Assembly: GCF_010093595.1 (NCBI RefSeq)
Contig: NW_022985444.1
Coordinates: 1,124,654-1,188,653 of the forward strand
Length of the DNA: 64,000 bases
Source of the DNA: Mytilinidion resinicola
Lineage: Eukaryota > Ascomycota > Dothideomycetes > Mytilinidiales > Mytilinidiaceae
Reading direction: 5' to 3'
Positions within the stretch are counted from its first letter, which is position 1. Every line of letters starts with the position of its first letter. The notes under the pieces are model-generated. The model worked only from the letters and a program-made list of their open reading frames with translations, was not told where the DNA came from and ran no database searches. Below are positions 46,416-58,100 of this stretch, one piece after another. The position numbers and the translations under genes were made by a program.

Positions 46416-47178
46416 TCTCAGACGCCACTTGCATGCCGGATTTGAAGTACGTTTGGCACCGCCTGAAATACCCCGTGAGCAAAATGATGCTAACAAAGAC
46501 AGATGAAGAAAGAGACAAAAATGATGCTATGATTGCTTGATTGGAGTGGTATCTTTTGATTTTTTTGGTTGACCTGAAGTTGGATACTTCGGCCAACTTT
46601 TGCTTATCTGGGTTGGAGTTACGGATGGGGTTGGTGAAAAGCCCTCAGACTCGGCGAAGTCTGCATGGCTAGTATCATTCCAATCAGCAATACAATGATG
46701 GGTTGCCCATATTCAAAACTGAAGCTGCTACTATGCCTTGTGATATGTCTGTGCTACTCCAATTGGTTTCTAAGATATTGAAAACAAGGCATTTAGGGCA
46801 TGGACAGAGACGTTGCGAAAGCAGCATCTGAGACAGTGCAGCGACTTTCCAAAACGATCATCATCAACACTCTGAAAGCACGTTGGAATACATTTGACGA
46901 AGGCACTTACCATCGAAGTTTGGTAATGTTCTCACGATACCCCAAGCCCCCGGCGGCCCATGCATGAGTGGCCCCGCAAACGCCGCAAAAAGAGCTTAAA
47001 TCGGAAAATGCCGCGAGTGGTGGCCTATTGCATCATCGGCCTTATTCATCGCGCTCACAACCATGAAATATCTCACGCCGCCATCGTACCCTTGCGGCCC
47101 ATATCTCTACATAAACCCCTCCAGAACCTCATAAAGCCCATTGCCAACCCTATTGAGCCTTCCAACACATCCGCAAAG
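46416..47178. other. Intergenic between the peptide gene and acireductone dioxygenase
   Basis: 3' flank of the peptide gene and upstream region of the dioxygenase gene. No supported gene or clear element. Confidence 0.45.
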
Positions 47179-47896
47179 ATGAAGGCATACTGGTTCGACA
47201 ACCTCCCCGTACGCCACCCCTCCACCCCTCCACCCCTCCACAATTGCGAATGCGCGACCGACGACTGACGAATTACCGCAGGGCGACCAACGCGAACCCC
47301 ACGACTCCGGGCGTGTGGTCTCCCCAGACTACCTCTCCAAGCTGGGCATCCTGCACTTCAACTACTCCTCCGAAGACGACGTCAACGCCCTCGCGGCCTC
47401 GCGCCACTACAAAAACCGCGACACCATCACCATCTCGCCGACGACCATGGGCGCCGCCTACGAGGAGAAAGTGCGCAACTTCTTCCACGAGCACCTGCAC
47501 GAGGACGAGGAGATCCGGTACATCCTCGACGGGGGCGGCTACTTCGACGTGCGCAGCGAGGGGGATGAGTGGGTGCGGATAAAGCTCGAGAAGCACGATT
47601 TGATGATCATGCCCGCGGGGATTTATCATCGGTTTACTACGGATACAGAGAATGTGAGTTAGAATCCCTGGTTGATGTGGTGGGGAAGGGGTGGGGCGTT
47701 CGGGGTTCCGGGGGGAAGTGGAGTTTTAGGGGCACCAGGGCTAACGGGGTGACAGTATACCAAGGCCATGCGGCTGTTTAAGGAGGATCCGAAGTGGACG
47801 CCGCTGAATCGGGGGAGCGAGACGGAGGAGAATCAGTATAGGCGGGAGTATTTGAAATTGAGGGAGGGGCTGGGTGCGGGTGTTGCGGCGAACTAA
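47179..47896 (+). CDS. ADI1: Acireductone dioxygenase
   Basis: This cupin-fold metal enzyme of the methionine salvage pathway oxidises acireductone to formate and the 2-oxo acid precursor of methionine when iron is bound. Three exons (47179-47208, 47282-47653, 47756-47896) give 180 aa, the usual size. The metal ligands are visible: [14 protein letters not shown] supplies His81, His83 and Glu87, and GIYHRFTTD supplies the last His. The first exon is only ten codons ([10 protein letters not shown]), and all splice sites are GT-AG in phase 0. The C-terminus, [17 protein letters not shown], is typical. Confidence 0.96.
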
Positions 47897-48232
47897 GGGC
47901 CTAGTTGAGGATTTGGGATGGTAGTCTGTGCATAGGTGTTCGACACGGCAACATATGTTTGTCTGTGTGATTTTGCGTCTATTAGCGGTTCAAAAGCCTG
48001 CGGACATGAGAGTACATTCCTAGGTACGAGTGATGAAATGCAGGTATGGTAAGACACCAAGAGTGCAGAGCTTAAGATCTATTATTGCTTTGTGAAGCTA
48101 CACCCGGTACCGCTATTAGCCCATGCAAGCTTGACCTACTCCAATACGCATCCAAAGCAAAAGTGAGAGTGCAATGAAGTCCACAAGGATCGCCACTACC
48201 AGTCCCCGAGGCTACATGCTCTATCATCATTC
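47897..48232. other. Convergent intergenic region
   Basis: Shared 3' flank of the acireductone dioxygenase gene and the USP-like gene on the opposite strand. Nothing further is recognised. Confidence 0.5.
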
Positions 48233-50726
48233 TCACTCCTTAGGCAAAACCTCAATATGCTCGATCTCCTTCGCGCCAATCTCCCTCACCTCCCCATTCG
48301 TCTCTGTCATCTCCGAATCAGGCGTCAGCGTCGTGCTACTCTGATGAGTACTCTCAAGCCACGATCTAGCACCCATATTAGAAAAATCGGCATCAGCATC
48401 ATCTGAGTGGAATGGACCGTCCCACATAACAGTGTTATGGTGGGGCGGCGTGCTGCCACTGTTATCCCAGCCGGGCTTTTCCGACACCTTCTGCAGCTCC
48501 TCCATGAACTGGAGGTTGTCGTACTTGACAAAGTCTGCGAGGGGTTTCGGAAGTGGTCGGAAAGGCTCGCTGGTGGCTTCGTCGCTGGCGTAAATGAGAA
48601 GAGCTTCTTTATGCTCGTCGCTAACGCGTTTGAGGACGACTGCTTCGGTTACTTGCTGTTTCGTCAGGTTTGTTAGTATGCTGAGAAGTTTGAGCAAGGG
48701 ATGGGTTTACCTCTCGTAGTATCAACGGGCTGTCGTAGTCGTACTGGTACTGAATCCGCCACCAACGCTTGTCGTCAGGCGCGGATACTGCGTTACGGAG
48801 GTATATCGTGTTCGGCTCAGTGGAGACTGCGCAGAGCCTTTGCTTGTATTTCGGAATGAACTCTTCCTTGAGGGGATTCGTGGAATCGATCGTCTCGATA
48901 CCTGTCATAGTGTCGCCATTGGTAGCAGGGCTAGCCTTCTCGACAGGCGGTTTGAAGATGCTGTTAATACCGTCGAGAATCTCACGGGTCTTCGTCTTCT
49001 GTTCATCAAGCTCTGCTAGATATTAGCGATGAATACGAGTATACATCCAACCCAGACTACCTTTTAGCTTGAGCTTAATGCTGTTGTATATCTTTTGAAG
49101 CTCCTGAAGAGTTACGTTTGCATCATCAACCTGTCCCTCAGGTCCTTCCAAAGTCCCGAAAGCCTTCATGCTTGAGTTCAGCAGCTTGAGGGACTCCACA
49201 GACTTGCCGGTCTTCTTGCTGTGGTGGTACTTTATTTTGTTAATCTTGCGGTTGATGTCGGCAATCTTCAACTCATGCTGTGCAGCATCTCTGAGCATCT
49301 GCGAGACAATGGCCTCATTGCAGGCCATGTATCGGTCTGCATAGAAGACCCCAGGTATCTCCACATCTAACTTTGTCGCGGAGCCGTCGGAACTGCTCAG
49401 CCTAATGACCATCACGTCACCAAGGGTCTTCACATAAGCGCTGGCGGTGTAGGTGAACAAGTGCGAATCCAGAACGTCATAGAGTGAGACCTTTTCGCCC
49501 GGTACATTGTGTACAACCGTGGCATCAAGGAAGTGTGAGTTTTGAACTGTGCCATTAGCTATCACCTCAGTATGCAGAGAAGTCTGCAAACCGCTTTGCA
49601 GTCCCGAAACCTCGACGGCACGTTCCCACCCAAGTAGGAACTTTTCGAGACTCGTGGCTTCAGGTTCCTGTGGAATGGCATTGGTGAAAGCTTCTAGCTT
49701 AGACAGGGGTTCGGCGCTGCCGTAGGCCCGATCCGTGCGGTCGAGGAAGGCCATAAGCCGTTGCACCTCGTGAATTAGTTCAAGCTGATCGGTCTGGCTC
49801 AGCTCGCCATCTACTGCGATTCGTGCTGGCGGAGTTATAGGGGTGCCCCTCCACCAGCCCTCCTCTCGCTCGTAGTCTGTGGCAACATGCGCTGGACACA
49901 GGAGTAGGTTTCTGATCGATGGGATAGTGGAGAGCATCGTGACTAGGCTGGGAAGGTAGTCTCCGTTTGCCATCGGTTTGAGAAAGGCGGGGCCACCCTC
50001 TTCCCGCTTTCGCTGATCCGCAGCAACGTCTAGCACCGTCTCCTGCGTTCCTACCAATGTCATAGCCCAGCTTTGAGCATCATAGTGTGCATCTTTGGGC
50101 GCGGGGCCAAAGACAGCCCTACTATTACCTATGACACCAGATTCCTGACCGGGCCCTTCTACACCTAGACACGGTATGAGCGTTCCGGTTCGCCATGTTG
50201 ATTATGGGAACCCAAGCGTATGCGACTGACTTTTTATTGCCACGTTTGACATTTCCATCCCGGAGTCTGCCATGGAGCGATCGCTAATTCGGGAGGGTGG
50301 TCTTGTCGGAGTTGTGCTATAGTCGCCAACAACGCCGCCGTCGATGTGGAAAGGCCCTGGGTATTGCGTTAGCGGGGACTGAGATAGGTTCCTTTAGGAC
50401 ATAGAGACTTACTGGACCGGGATCCATCAGTAAAACCCTCCCGGTCAGCTGCGAAGAGGCTGTCATCATACCTATCAGGCTAGAAGGCGAGGTGAGCGAG
50501 AGAAGCACAGGCTGCATATCTGGTGTCATACATCGTTGCCCGTGGGTGCACCTTTTTCGAAGAATTGTGAGGCCGCATTGTTGAGGTCGTCGTTGTTTTC
50601 CTACTCAGTCAGCGGCTAAATATATGTATTGCGAAAGACTGGAGGCACGCGCACCCTAAGCAGCTGGCGGGCTTCAGCATCGGTCACGCCGCAGATGCTT
50701 ATGAGGGAGGCGACGTTTTCGTCCAT
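48233..50726 (-). CDS. UBA-domain USP25/28-like protein without catalytic residues
   Basis: Seven exons (50726-50655, 50600-50532, 50479-50413, 50356-50231, 50164-49061, 49015-48711, 48655-48233) give 721 aa. The first 45 residues form a UBA-like helix bundle (ASLISICGVTDAEARQLLRE). The region from about 145 resembles a USP catalytic domain. FLKPMANGDYLPSLVTML then TIPSIRNLLL lines up with the 'GLKNVGNTCW...' Cys-box and the 'IP.FR..LL' that follows, placing Asp180 where the catalytic Cys should be. Near the C-terminus, KRWWRIQYQYDYDSP and KEALLIYASDEA align with the end of the USP fold, but the GHY histidine motif is absent. A coiled-coil-like Lys-rich helix lies between. I infer a ubiquitin-binding pseudoenzyme; such fungal proteins are usually annotated 'ubiquitin interaction domain protein'. 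Partners are unknown. Confidence 0.75.
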
Positions 50727-51231
50727 GGTAACGGAGATAGTGCAGAGCACAGAGGGAGAGCCTTGGGGTTTTAAAGCAGAGACAGCTCCGCAGCGGGTTG
50801 TTTGCGCATTGAGACTGCCGACGAGCTGGCAATGCGCCTGGGTGAAGTCATGAATGCCAAGCCCAAACGACGCCACACAGAGCGGCCGGTGCACACTAGC
50901 TCCACCCTGCTTTGACCTCAGGTCTCACCAGAGTGAAACAGCTAGTACCACCACCCAGCTTCGACCGCAATCTGTAGAGAGGGAGTGGCATAGAGTCCAC
51001 GGGTTACCATGCGGTATGGTATTGCAATAGCTCCGAAGAAACTCGTTCGAGCATTAGAGCTGTTCCCCAGTCTCGAATTTCCTGGGGATACGACAAGCTC
51101 TTCAACAACCGCAGAACACCCCTCATCACTTGATACCCTTGCTCCATTCTCTTCCCTCAACAGGTACTAAGGACTCGAGGTCGCTGCTAGATTGCCCGTT
51201 TTAGTTCGCATGTCCCCTCTTGACAACCATA
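50727..51231. promoter_or_regulatory. Divergent upstream region of the USP-like and hypothetical genes
   Basis: 505 bp between two oppositely transcribed starts, expected to contain both promoters. No distinct element is recognised. Confidence 0.4.
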
Positions 51232-52554
51232 ATGAATATTCTGGCCTATCTTCTCTCGGCGCATCTGTCCGCGTTGCCAGAAGTCAGCTCTCATCACAGA
51301 ACAGCCCGAATACTCTTTGGTAGCCGAACGACCGAAGAAGGAGACGAGGAATACCTACAGCGTTTTTCTGACATCTTGCTTAATCGAGAAAAGGGTGGGT
51401 GAGCGCCGGGTCCCGCCCATGGCTTTTCTAACGGCACTATTGACACCTATAGATGCAACTTTTGACGCCTTACACAAAAGTCTTCCGTTCATGTGGAATA
51501 ATGACGAGAAATATGATACCGTAAATCCGTTCGGCGATCCCCGACAGCTCCAGTACCACGCCCTCTGGACCTTCGACACCCAAAACGACGTACTGCGCTA
51601 CACCAGTCGCCACGGCTGTAGCCAGATACCACTTGCGCTTCTTCGAGAGCGTGTTGTGAGTCTAGCTGATATGGAATCACTCGGCGGACCTATTCCCTTA
51701 CCTTTGGAGCCGACATTCAGTTCAGAATGCCTTACTGGAAACCGCAAGTTGAGGTTGACAGCAGACTGCGTGCATTTACACACCGTCTTCTCCGTGATTT
51801 TCATCATCAGTGGAGGCACGTTCTTCGAAATCGTTATAACTCCATGACTTTACGCGTACTTGCACGGGCTATCATCCGGCTTTCAACGCTTGATTTCGAA
51901 GTTCGCTCCAACACAGGGGGACATAGCCGGCGGGGTGTTCATGTATGGATTACCAACTTGCCCGCCTGGGAGCCATTCAACGCCGACGTTGTGCGCGTTG
52001 GTAATGTCTACGTCGTCCTCTGCCAAGCCATCCAAGAAGGGCTGTCCATGGCCCAACAACACGTATCATCTCAGGACTTTAGCACCACTGAGAGTCCTAG
52101 CACGACGGCCTTTGGCGAACCGCAGGCACATTACATGATCCTATCAGTCAAGCATATTATGCTTTGTCACGCAACTAGTCCGAACTCACTTATGTATACT
52201 GTTCCAGAGCCCCTGTTCAATGGCGATTATGGCGTTGGACCTCCGTCGGACCTGGCACTAGATTATCTCATCTGGGCCACCGCCTCCGCCAGACCTAGGA
52301 TCTTTACACCTCTTCAATCGCTGCCTATTGAGGTCCATGACATCATACTGGATTACGTGTCCGGAGGGACAGTAGTAGCTGCTAAAGTTGGCTGCTTGCT
52401 TGGCTTGGGGTCCCCATTCTTGTGGAAAGATGGTCCTCTGGAGGTTACATTGATGGAAAGATACAAAATTCGTCCGACAGGGTCGTCTGTTGAATCCGAG
52501 GTCTGGTTTGGTGAGCAAAAGAGCGGAATAGTCTATTTAGCTAGAAGAAGCTAG
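51232..52554 (+). CDS. Hypothetical lineage-type fungal protein
   Basis: Three exons (51232-51394, 51453-51655, 51721-52554) give 399 aa. The second intron starts GTGAGT, has GCTGAT as branch site, ends CATTCAG, and joins two frames that otherwise look like separate ORFs. Conserved-looking blocks are EEYLQRFSDILLNREKDATF, LPFMWNNDEKYDTV, RLLRDFHHQWRHVLRNRYNS, MTLRVLARAIIRLSTLDFEV and GVHVWITNLPAWEPF, a pattern I associate with abundant unnamed Pezizomycotina proteins. No signal peptide, membrane segment or catalytic motif is visible. An ATG at 51210 lies in another frame, so 51232 is preferred. Confidence 0.6.
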
Positions 52555-53659
52555 GGGCAGGATAATGGAACTAGCATTTCCCCTATCTAATTTCAAAAAC
52601 AATAAATTCTAGCTAACTTATGTTTCTCTCTAAGCAAAACACCATTCCGCAGAATAGCACTGCAAGACATCCATCCCCTCGCGGTGTGTAGGCTCCTTAG
52701 TTATAGAAATGGGAATGGGCGACTCTTCATGTTTCCAAACATGGTTGATAGTATTGACGTCGTTCCGCACGTGTAAACCACCGCTCAACGCCGTAAGTAC
52801 TCCTCTGTTGGCAGCGAAGAACTGAATGTATAGCCTAATGCGGATGACGTGGGGAATTAGCGATAAGAGCATGGCTGACGGAGTTGTGAAACGCTAGTAT
52901 CCATGCAAGTTCTTTGGTTCCTAGCTTAGCTTGTCGGCCGTACTTTTCACGCCTTCCTGTCATGGCGCTCGAGCTTTTCGCCACGGCAATCAATTCTTGT
53001 GTGGCCATTACATACGCTCTTTAGTGAGCGAAACCCCTGAGCGTCTACGAGCCTAGTGATCAAGCTTGCAACCAAACCCCCTGATCGCTACATGGACAAC
53101 GAAGGCGCTGTCGATCTTTACTAATGGGGTAAAGACGGGACCAAAAGCAGAGTAGGGTTTCTCTCCGACGTATACGTTCGTTTCGGCGCGTGCCACGTTG
53201 CTGGCTGGAACTTCCACTTTCCAAGCTACGCGGAGCAGATTCTATGGAGAATATCAAGTGTTCTTTGTTCCACCCTTACAACACTGACTTACTTGCCTAT
53301 CGATAAGGTCCGGGTCCCGGATAAATGGTTTCCCCTATTTCCCAGAGGTATATGTTTTGGTCTCTCGGACTCATATACCTGCTTGTACGCCTCTACCTCC
53401 TACTTAAATCTTTTTGGGATCGAGAGATGTACCGGCCAGCTTTTACCAGAAAGGGGAGTGGCCGTCTTATCTCTCTCATGTGTAGCAGTTTCACACTGTT
53501 CGTGGTATATGATATTTCCGTACCATGCGCCACAGCCTGCTGTGATTGGCTCAGGTTTGTTAGCAAAAGCGGTGGATTTGAACCAAAGCAAAGCACCATG
53601 GTCTTCATTGCTCAGCCCTGTTGCCAGTCTGAAAGATGCTAATAGTCCCGCTAATTACT
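52555..53659. other. Intergenic, no supported gene
   Basis: Open frames at 52630-52872 (minus) and 53293-53706 (plus) are short, and neither shows a family pattern or splice context. Nothing else is seen. Confidence 0.4.
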
Positions 53660-54665
53660 TCAAATTGCAGTTAGAAGAGATAGCGTGTCGGCAATGTTCA
53701 TTCTAGAGAAAAACCCCGTTCTCCATAGCCCACTGATCCCAAAACTGCTTGTGTCTAATTTTGAGGACCACACCGGAGTAGGCCTCCTCCAGAGAAGCCC
53801 TTTTCGTCTCAAACTCATCTCCTCAAGCTCTCCCTCGCGGCCCCATCCACACAAGCCATAGGGACATTGTATGCCTCTCCACTCCCAGATATATCGCTTC
53901 AAGCAGGTACGCCATTCCTCGTCCCAGGACTCCGCCTCACGAAGCGCCTTGTCAATGTCTGGTCCCGAGGCCATTTGATTGCGGACAGCAGGGTTTTGGA
54001 GCACGGTTCGAGAGGGCGGGAATCGCTGTGATGTACTGTACCAGGGAACCCACTCCAAGGTGTCGAACATAGTGTACCATTCAGCGAGCACTGCAGCAGC
54101 CGGTCGTGCAGGGCTGTCAACCCATGGTGTGCCACTGAACCACTCCCTCAATGTCTCTATACGAAATAGTCAGTTACCTCTATTCGCTTCTGAGAGTCTC
54201 GGACTAAAAGAAAAGGCTTGTACTTACGATCTTGAGGATCATAGAGCAGATTCACTCCATCCAATTTACCCTCTGTGGAGATTCTTAGTAGCCACAACGG
54301 CAGTTCATCATCTCCTAGGAAGTGGCGGCTCCGCAGGCTATCCATTATGTTGTCGTCGATACCAGGTGCAGCGGCATCGTGGCTATGCTTGAAGTAGTTT
54401 ACTGCCCGACTCTCGGGTCCGATTTCGGTGTGGACATCCCCCGAACCCCACACGACGCCGTGGCGTAATACAGGCAGTACTTTGGCAGCCTCAATGACCT
54501 CGCCGTTGAACCCGAGGTGTGCAGGCGCTGTACGTCGATCATCGATTCGGTTTGCGGGAGATAAATGACATCGCCAGGGTAGATGTAGTGCATGGAGATG
54601 AGTAGGTTGTACAACTTCGTTAGGCCGGAGATCAGACCCTGGTGTTTCTCTTGGATGGCCTCCAT
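53660..54665 (-). CDS. Hypothetical lineage-type protein with an apparent frameshift
   Basis: An ATG at 54665 opens MEAIQEKHQGLISGLTKLYN and reads through IYPGDVIYLPQTESMIDVQRLHT. The family-like continuation LGFNGEVIEAAKVLPVLRHG then appears in a frame displaced by one base near 54521. That frame runs to a donor (GTAAGT) after 54228 and splices to 54156-53660 (TLREWFSGTPWVDSPARPAA to the stop at 53660). Apart from the shift the whole fits a common unnamed Pezizomycotina family: a helix, a 'PHT'-like turn, then RLG(F/L)..E.I..L..LP. I cannot tell a 1-nt deletion in the genome from a sequencing error. No domain of known function is present. Confidence 0.5.
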
Positions 54666-55109
54666 AGCTGGACAGTGGAGGTTGTATAGCTACACAAGCT
54701 TGGTGGATGAGTGGGGATGTTTATTTGCGCGTCCCATCTCTAAAATTTAGCGCTTCGCTTCGCATGGACCTATAGAGTATGCTTGGTGAATTGATCATGT
54801 GTGGTTAAGCGCCACATACAGTACGAGCACATCTGGAACAGCCGTCCTCGTGCATCTCACTGAAGTCATACAGAGGATACAGCGAGTATAATTACCAAAA
54901 TACTGTATATGTCATACTCCATCAACCCACTCAAACTCTCACAAAAGCCCCAACAGCAACTCACAAGCCTCAAATAATGAAAAAGTCTATACCCCAAAAC
55001 GCCGTATGTACATACAAGTATGCATCACCTCTCGTACCCCATCCCTATGTCCTAATCTATCAACTCTCACACCTTTTATTAGCAACGTCCATCGCTCATT
55101 TTGTCCGCC
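54666..55109. other. Intergenic
   Basis: Upstream region of the preceding minus-strand gene and 3' flank of the ABC transporter gene. Nothing else is recognised. Confidence 0.45.
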
Positions 55110-58100
55110 CTAACTATCATCCACCAACCTCCTCCCCTCCCACGCTCTCCTCGCTTCTCCCTCCAGCTGCTCCAATTCCCCACTCGTCTCACACATCCCT
55201 CTGAACACGCCACCTTCCCTCCTGACCAAATCCCACGGATCCCCATACTCAATAACCTCGCCCTTATCCAGCACAAGCACTTTATCGTAATCGATAATCG
55301 TCTGCAGGCGATGCGCAATCGTGATGGTCGTGTTCTTGATCTCGCGGATGGTCTCCTGGATCTTCGCATCGGTGGCGTAGTCGATGGACGCGGTTGCCTC
55401 GTCCATAAGCAGCACCTTGGGTGCTTTGAGTAACGCGCGCGCGAGGCAGAGGAGCTGGCGCTGGCCTTGGGAGAGGTTGGAGCCGGATTCGGCGATGGGG
55501 GAGTGGAGGTTTTTGAAGACGTTTTTGTTGTCGGCAGTCATGGCGTTGGTAGGAGAAGACGGGCTGTCGCCGTTCGGTATGGTAATGGTGGCGTCGGAGG
55601 GTTCGGAGGCTTGGGTGCTGGCCATGATGCTGCCAGGGTTCGTGGTAGCGGCGCTAGGGACGTCCACGAGGGTGGCGGAGGAGTCGGTAGTGGCGGTGGA
55701 CTTGGTGAGGTTGTTTGGGCTGTCTCCCAAGGTAGGGCTGCCGGGCACGGGTGTGGTTGAAATGGAGGCGGCGGAGATTAGATGGACTTCGCGGAGAGCT
55801 GTGTAGATCTCCTCGTCCGTGAAAAGACCGAAGGGGTCAAGATTGCTGCGCACGGTGCCGGTGAACAGGGTCGGATCTAAGAAGAATTAGAAAGGAGGTT
55901 CTAGAAATAGATTCGATTGGCTTACCTTGCGGTACCATAACAATATTCTCCCGCAAGTCTTGCAGTCCGATCAATCCGACATCTACATCATCAACGAGAA
56001 TCTTGCCCTCCTCAGCTTCAAGAGCTCTGAAGAGCGCGAGTGCCAAAGAGCTCTTTCCAGCTCCAGTACGTCCCACAACACCAACTTTCTCTCCAGGTAA
56101 GATCTTGAAAGTGATTTGCTTCAAGACCAAGTCGAAGTCTTTCCGGTATCTTGTGCTGTATCCAATGAACTCCACTGAACCCTTGCTCGGCCAATTTGCA
56201 GCTGGTCTGTTATCCGGAATGATAGGCGCAGCCTCTTGGTCAACATCGAGATACTCCTTGATACGCTCAACCGAGTTCATGTTCTGTTCATTGGCCGAGT
56301 ACAGCCGCACGAACCAGAGGACATTTTCAGTGAAGGTCACCGCGTATGTCATCGCGAGACCTGCAGAACCAGCATCGATTTTGCCAACGCTTATGATGAC
56401 GAAAATGCCGGCAAAGAAGGATACCAAGGCACCAACCACATCAACACGGAAAGCAAGCCAGCGATTAGCTGCCCACAAGTAGATGAACGGTCGATGCTGA
56501 GTGTTTATACGGGTAAGGTTTTCACGAATGAAGCGCCTTTCGTCTCCGTAGGCTCGGATAGTTGTCATTCCCGACAGCGTTTCCCCGAATTGCTGATAGA
56601 GTGGACTACGGTTGACCGACTCGAGGCGCTTAAGATCTCTGGAGGAGTTGATGTAAAACTTGCCAATCAATACGTAGAGGATGGTAATGAATACGCCAGC
56701 AATGAGGAAGCCAGGTGTGATGACAGAGATGAGGATGACGATGGTGATGATAGAGAACAAGCAGTGAACGACTCCTACGGCTACTGGCGCAATCTCCTGG
56801 TCCACAGATTCAATATCTTTAGAGAATCTGTTCATGAGCTGTCCTAGCGGTGTGGAATCGAAGAAGCGAAACTTGGCATGAGTTACAGATTCCATGAGTC
56901 GCTGATGGATCCTTCGAGACGCAGAAAGTGATCCGGCGAAGAGGACGCCTTCTCTCACCATTGTGATGGCCATGAAGACCAATCCAAGCACAGCGTATGC
57001 ACCCAAGTAATATCCTGCGTCGACGTTCATCGAACCTTGAGTGGTTTGAGTTGAGTATTGATGTTTCGATTGGTTCGACCGGGAGAATGGTACAGGCCAG
57101 GCACAGGTACCGCTGCTAAGACAAGTGCCTAAACCGCTAATGCCGTTGACATGGGTGAGTGGAGATTCATGATTTGTGTGCATCGAGCTAACTTCTTTCT
57201 CGTTGTAGGCATTCGCCCATGTCCGGATCCAAACATTGGTTGCCACAGAAGACGCTTGCTGAGCTACAAAGATTGCGGCAGCGCCCAGCCAGTAGTACCA
57301 AGTTCCCATAGATCGCAGATAAAGCATGATAATGCCGAGCTTCACTCCACCTTCGGCCTTTTTTTCTTCGTGAGTATTACTACTGGGAATATCTTTCTTC
57401 GGTCCGGCTGAGCCGTTCGCGGATCCATTCGTTCCACCGTTCTTATGGTTTACTTCACCATTGGCCTCCTCGCCGCCAACATCAGAAGGTACTCGAGATG
57501 GGATTCGTGAGGCCGCCCGTGAAGCCGGCATGGATTTGGATATGTCTTCGCTGAGTTTCCCAGAGGCGACTAGCTGTTTCGGAGTGCCCTGAGCGGTCAC
57601 CCTTCCGTTATCCACTAACATGGCGAATTCGGACTGAGGTAGGCACAAGCTCACGTTGTGTGTGACAAGGATGCAAGTGCGGTGATACATGAGTGGGCCC
57701 ATAATCGCTTTGTCAAAGATCCACTTGGCAGTATGAGCGTCCACGGCGCTTAGAACGTCGTCGAGGAGTACGTGACGAGCTTTGCTGTACAACGCACGAG
57801 CGAGCGATATCCGTTGTTTCTGACCGCCCGAAAGACTGACGCCCTTCTCTCCCACGAGAGTTTGATCGCCAGCGTCTAGGATCTCAAGATCTCTCTGAAG
57901 AGAGCAAGCCACTAATACATCCTTGTAGCGTTTTACATCCCATTCACTGGCAAAGACGATATTGTCCTTGATCGTGGCGTTGACCAGCCAGGCTTGCTGA
58001 GCACAGTAGGCAACTGTTTCCGTAAGACCAGTCTCGGGATCCGAGGGAACATCCTCTCTGCTTCGACCACCTGGGAGATAGACGTCACCCTTCAATTTTG

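Noticed and set aside
51656..51720. Two separate overlapping genes at 51317-51847 and 51727-52554
   Set aside because: A GTGAGT-CATTCAG intron joins them into one frame with continuous family-like sequence.
53556..53580. GGTTCAAATCC on the minus strand, matching the tRNA B-box consensus
   Set aside because: The flanking bases do not form a five-pair T-stem (TTTGG against CCACC), and no acceptor stem or D-arm could be built.
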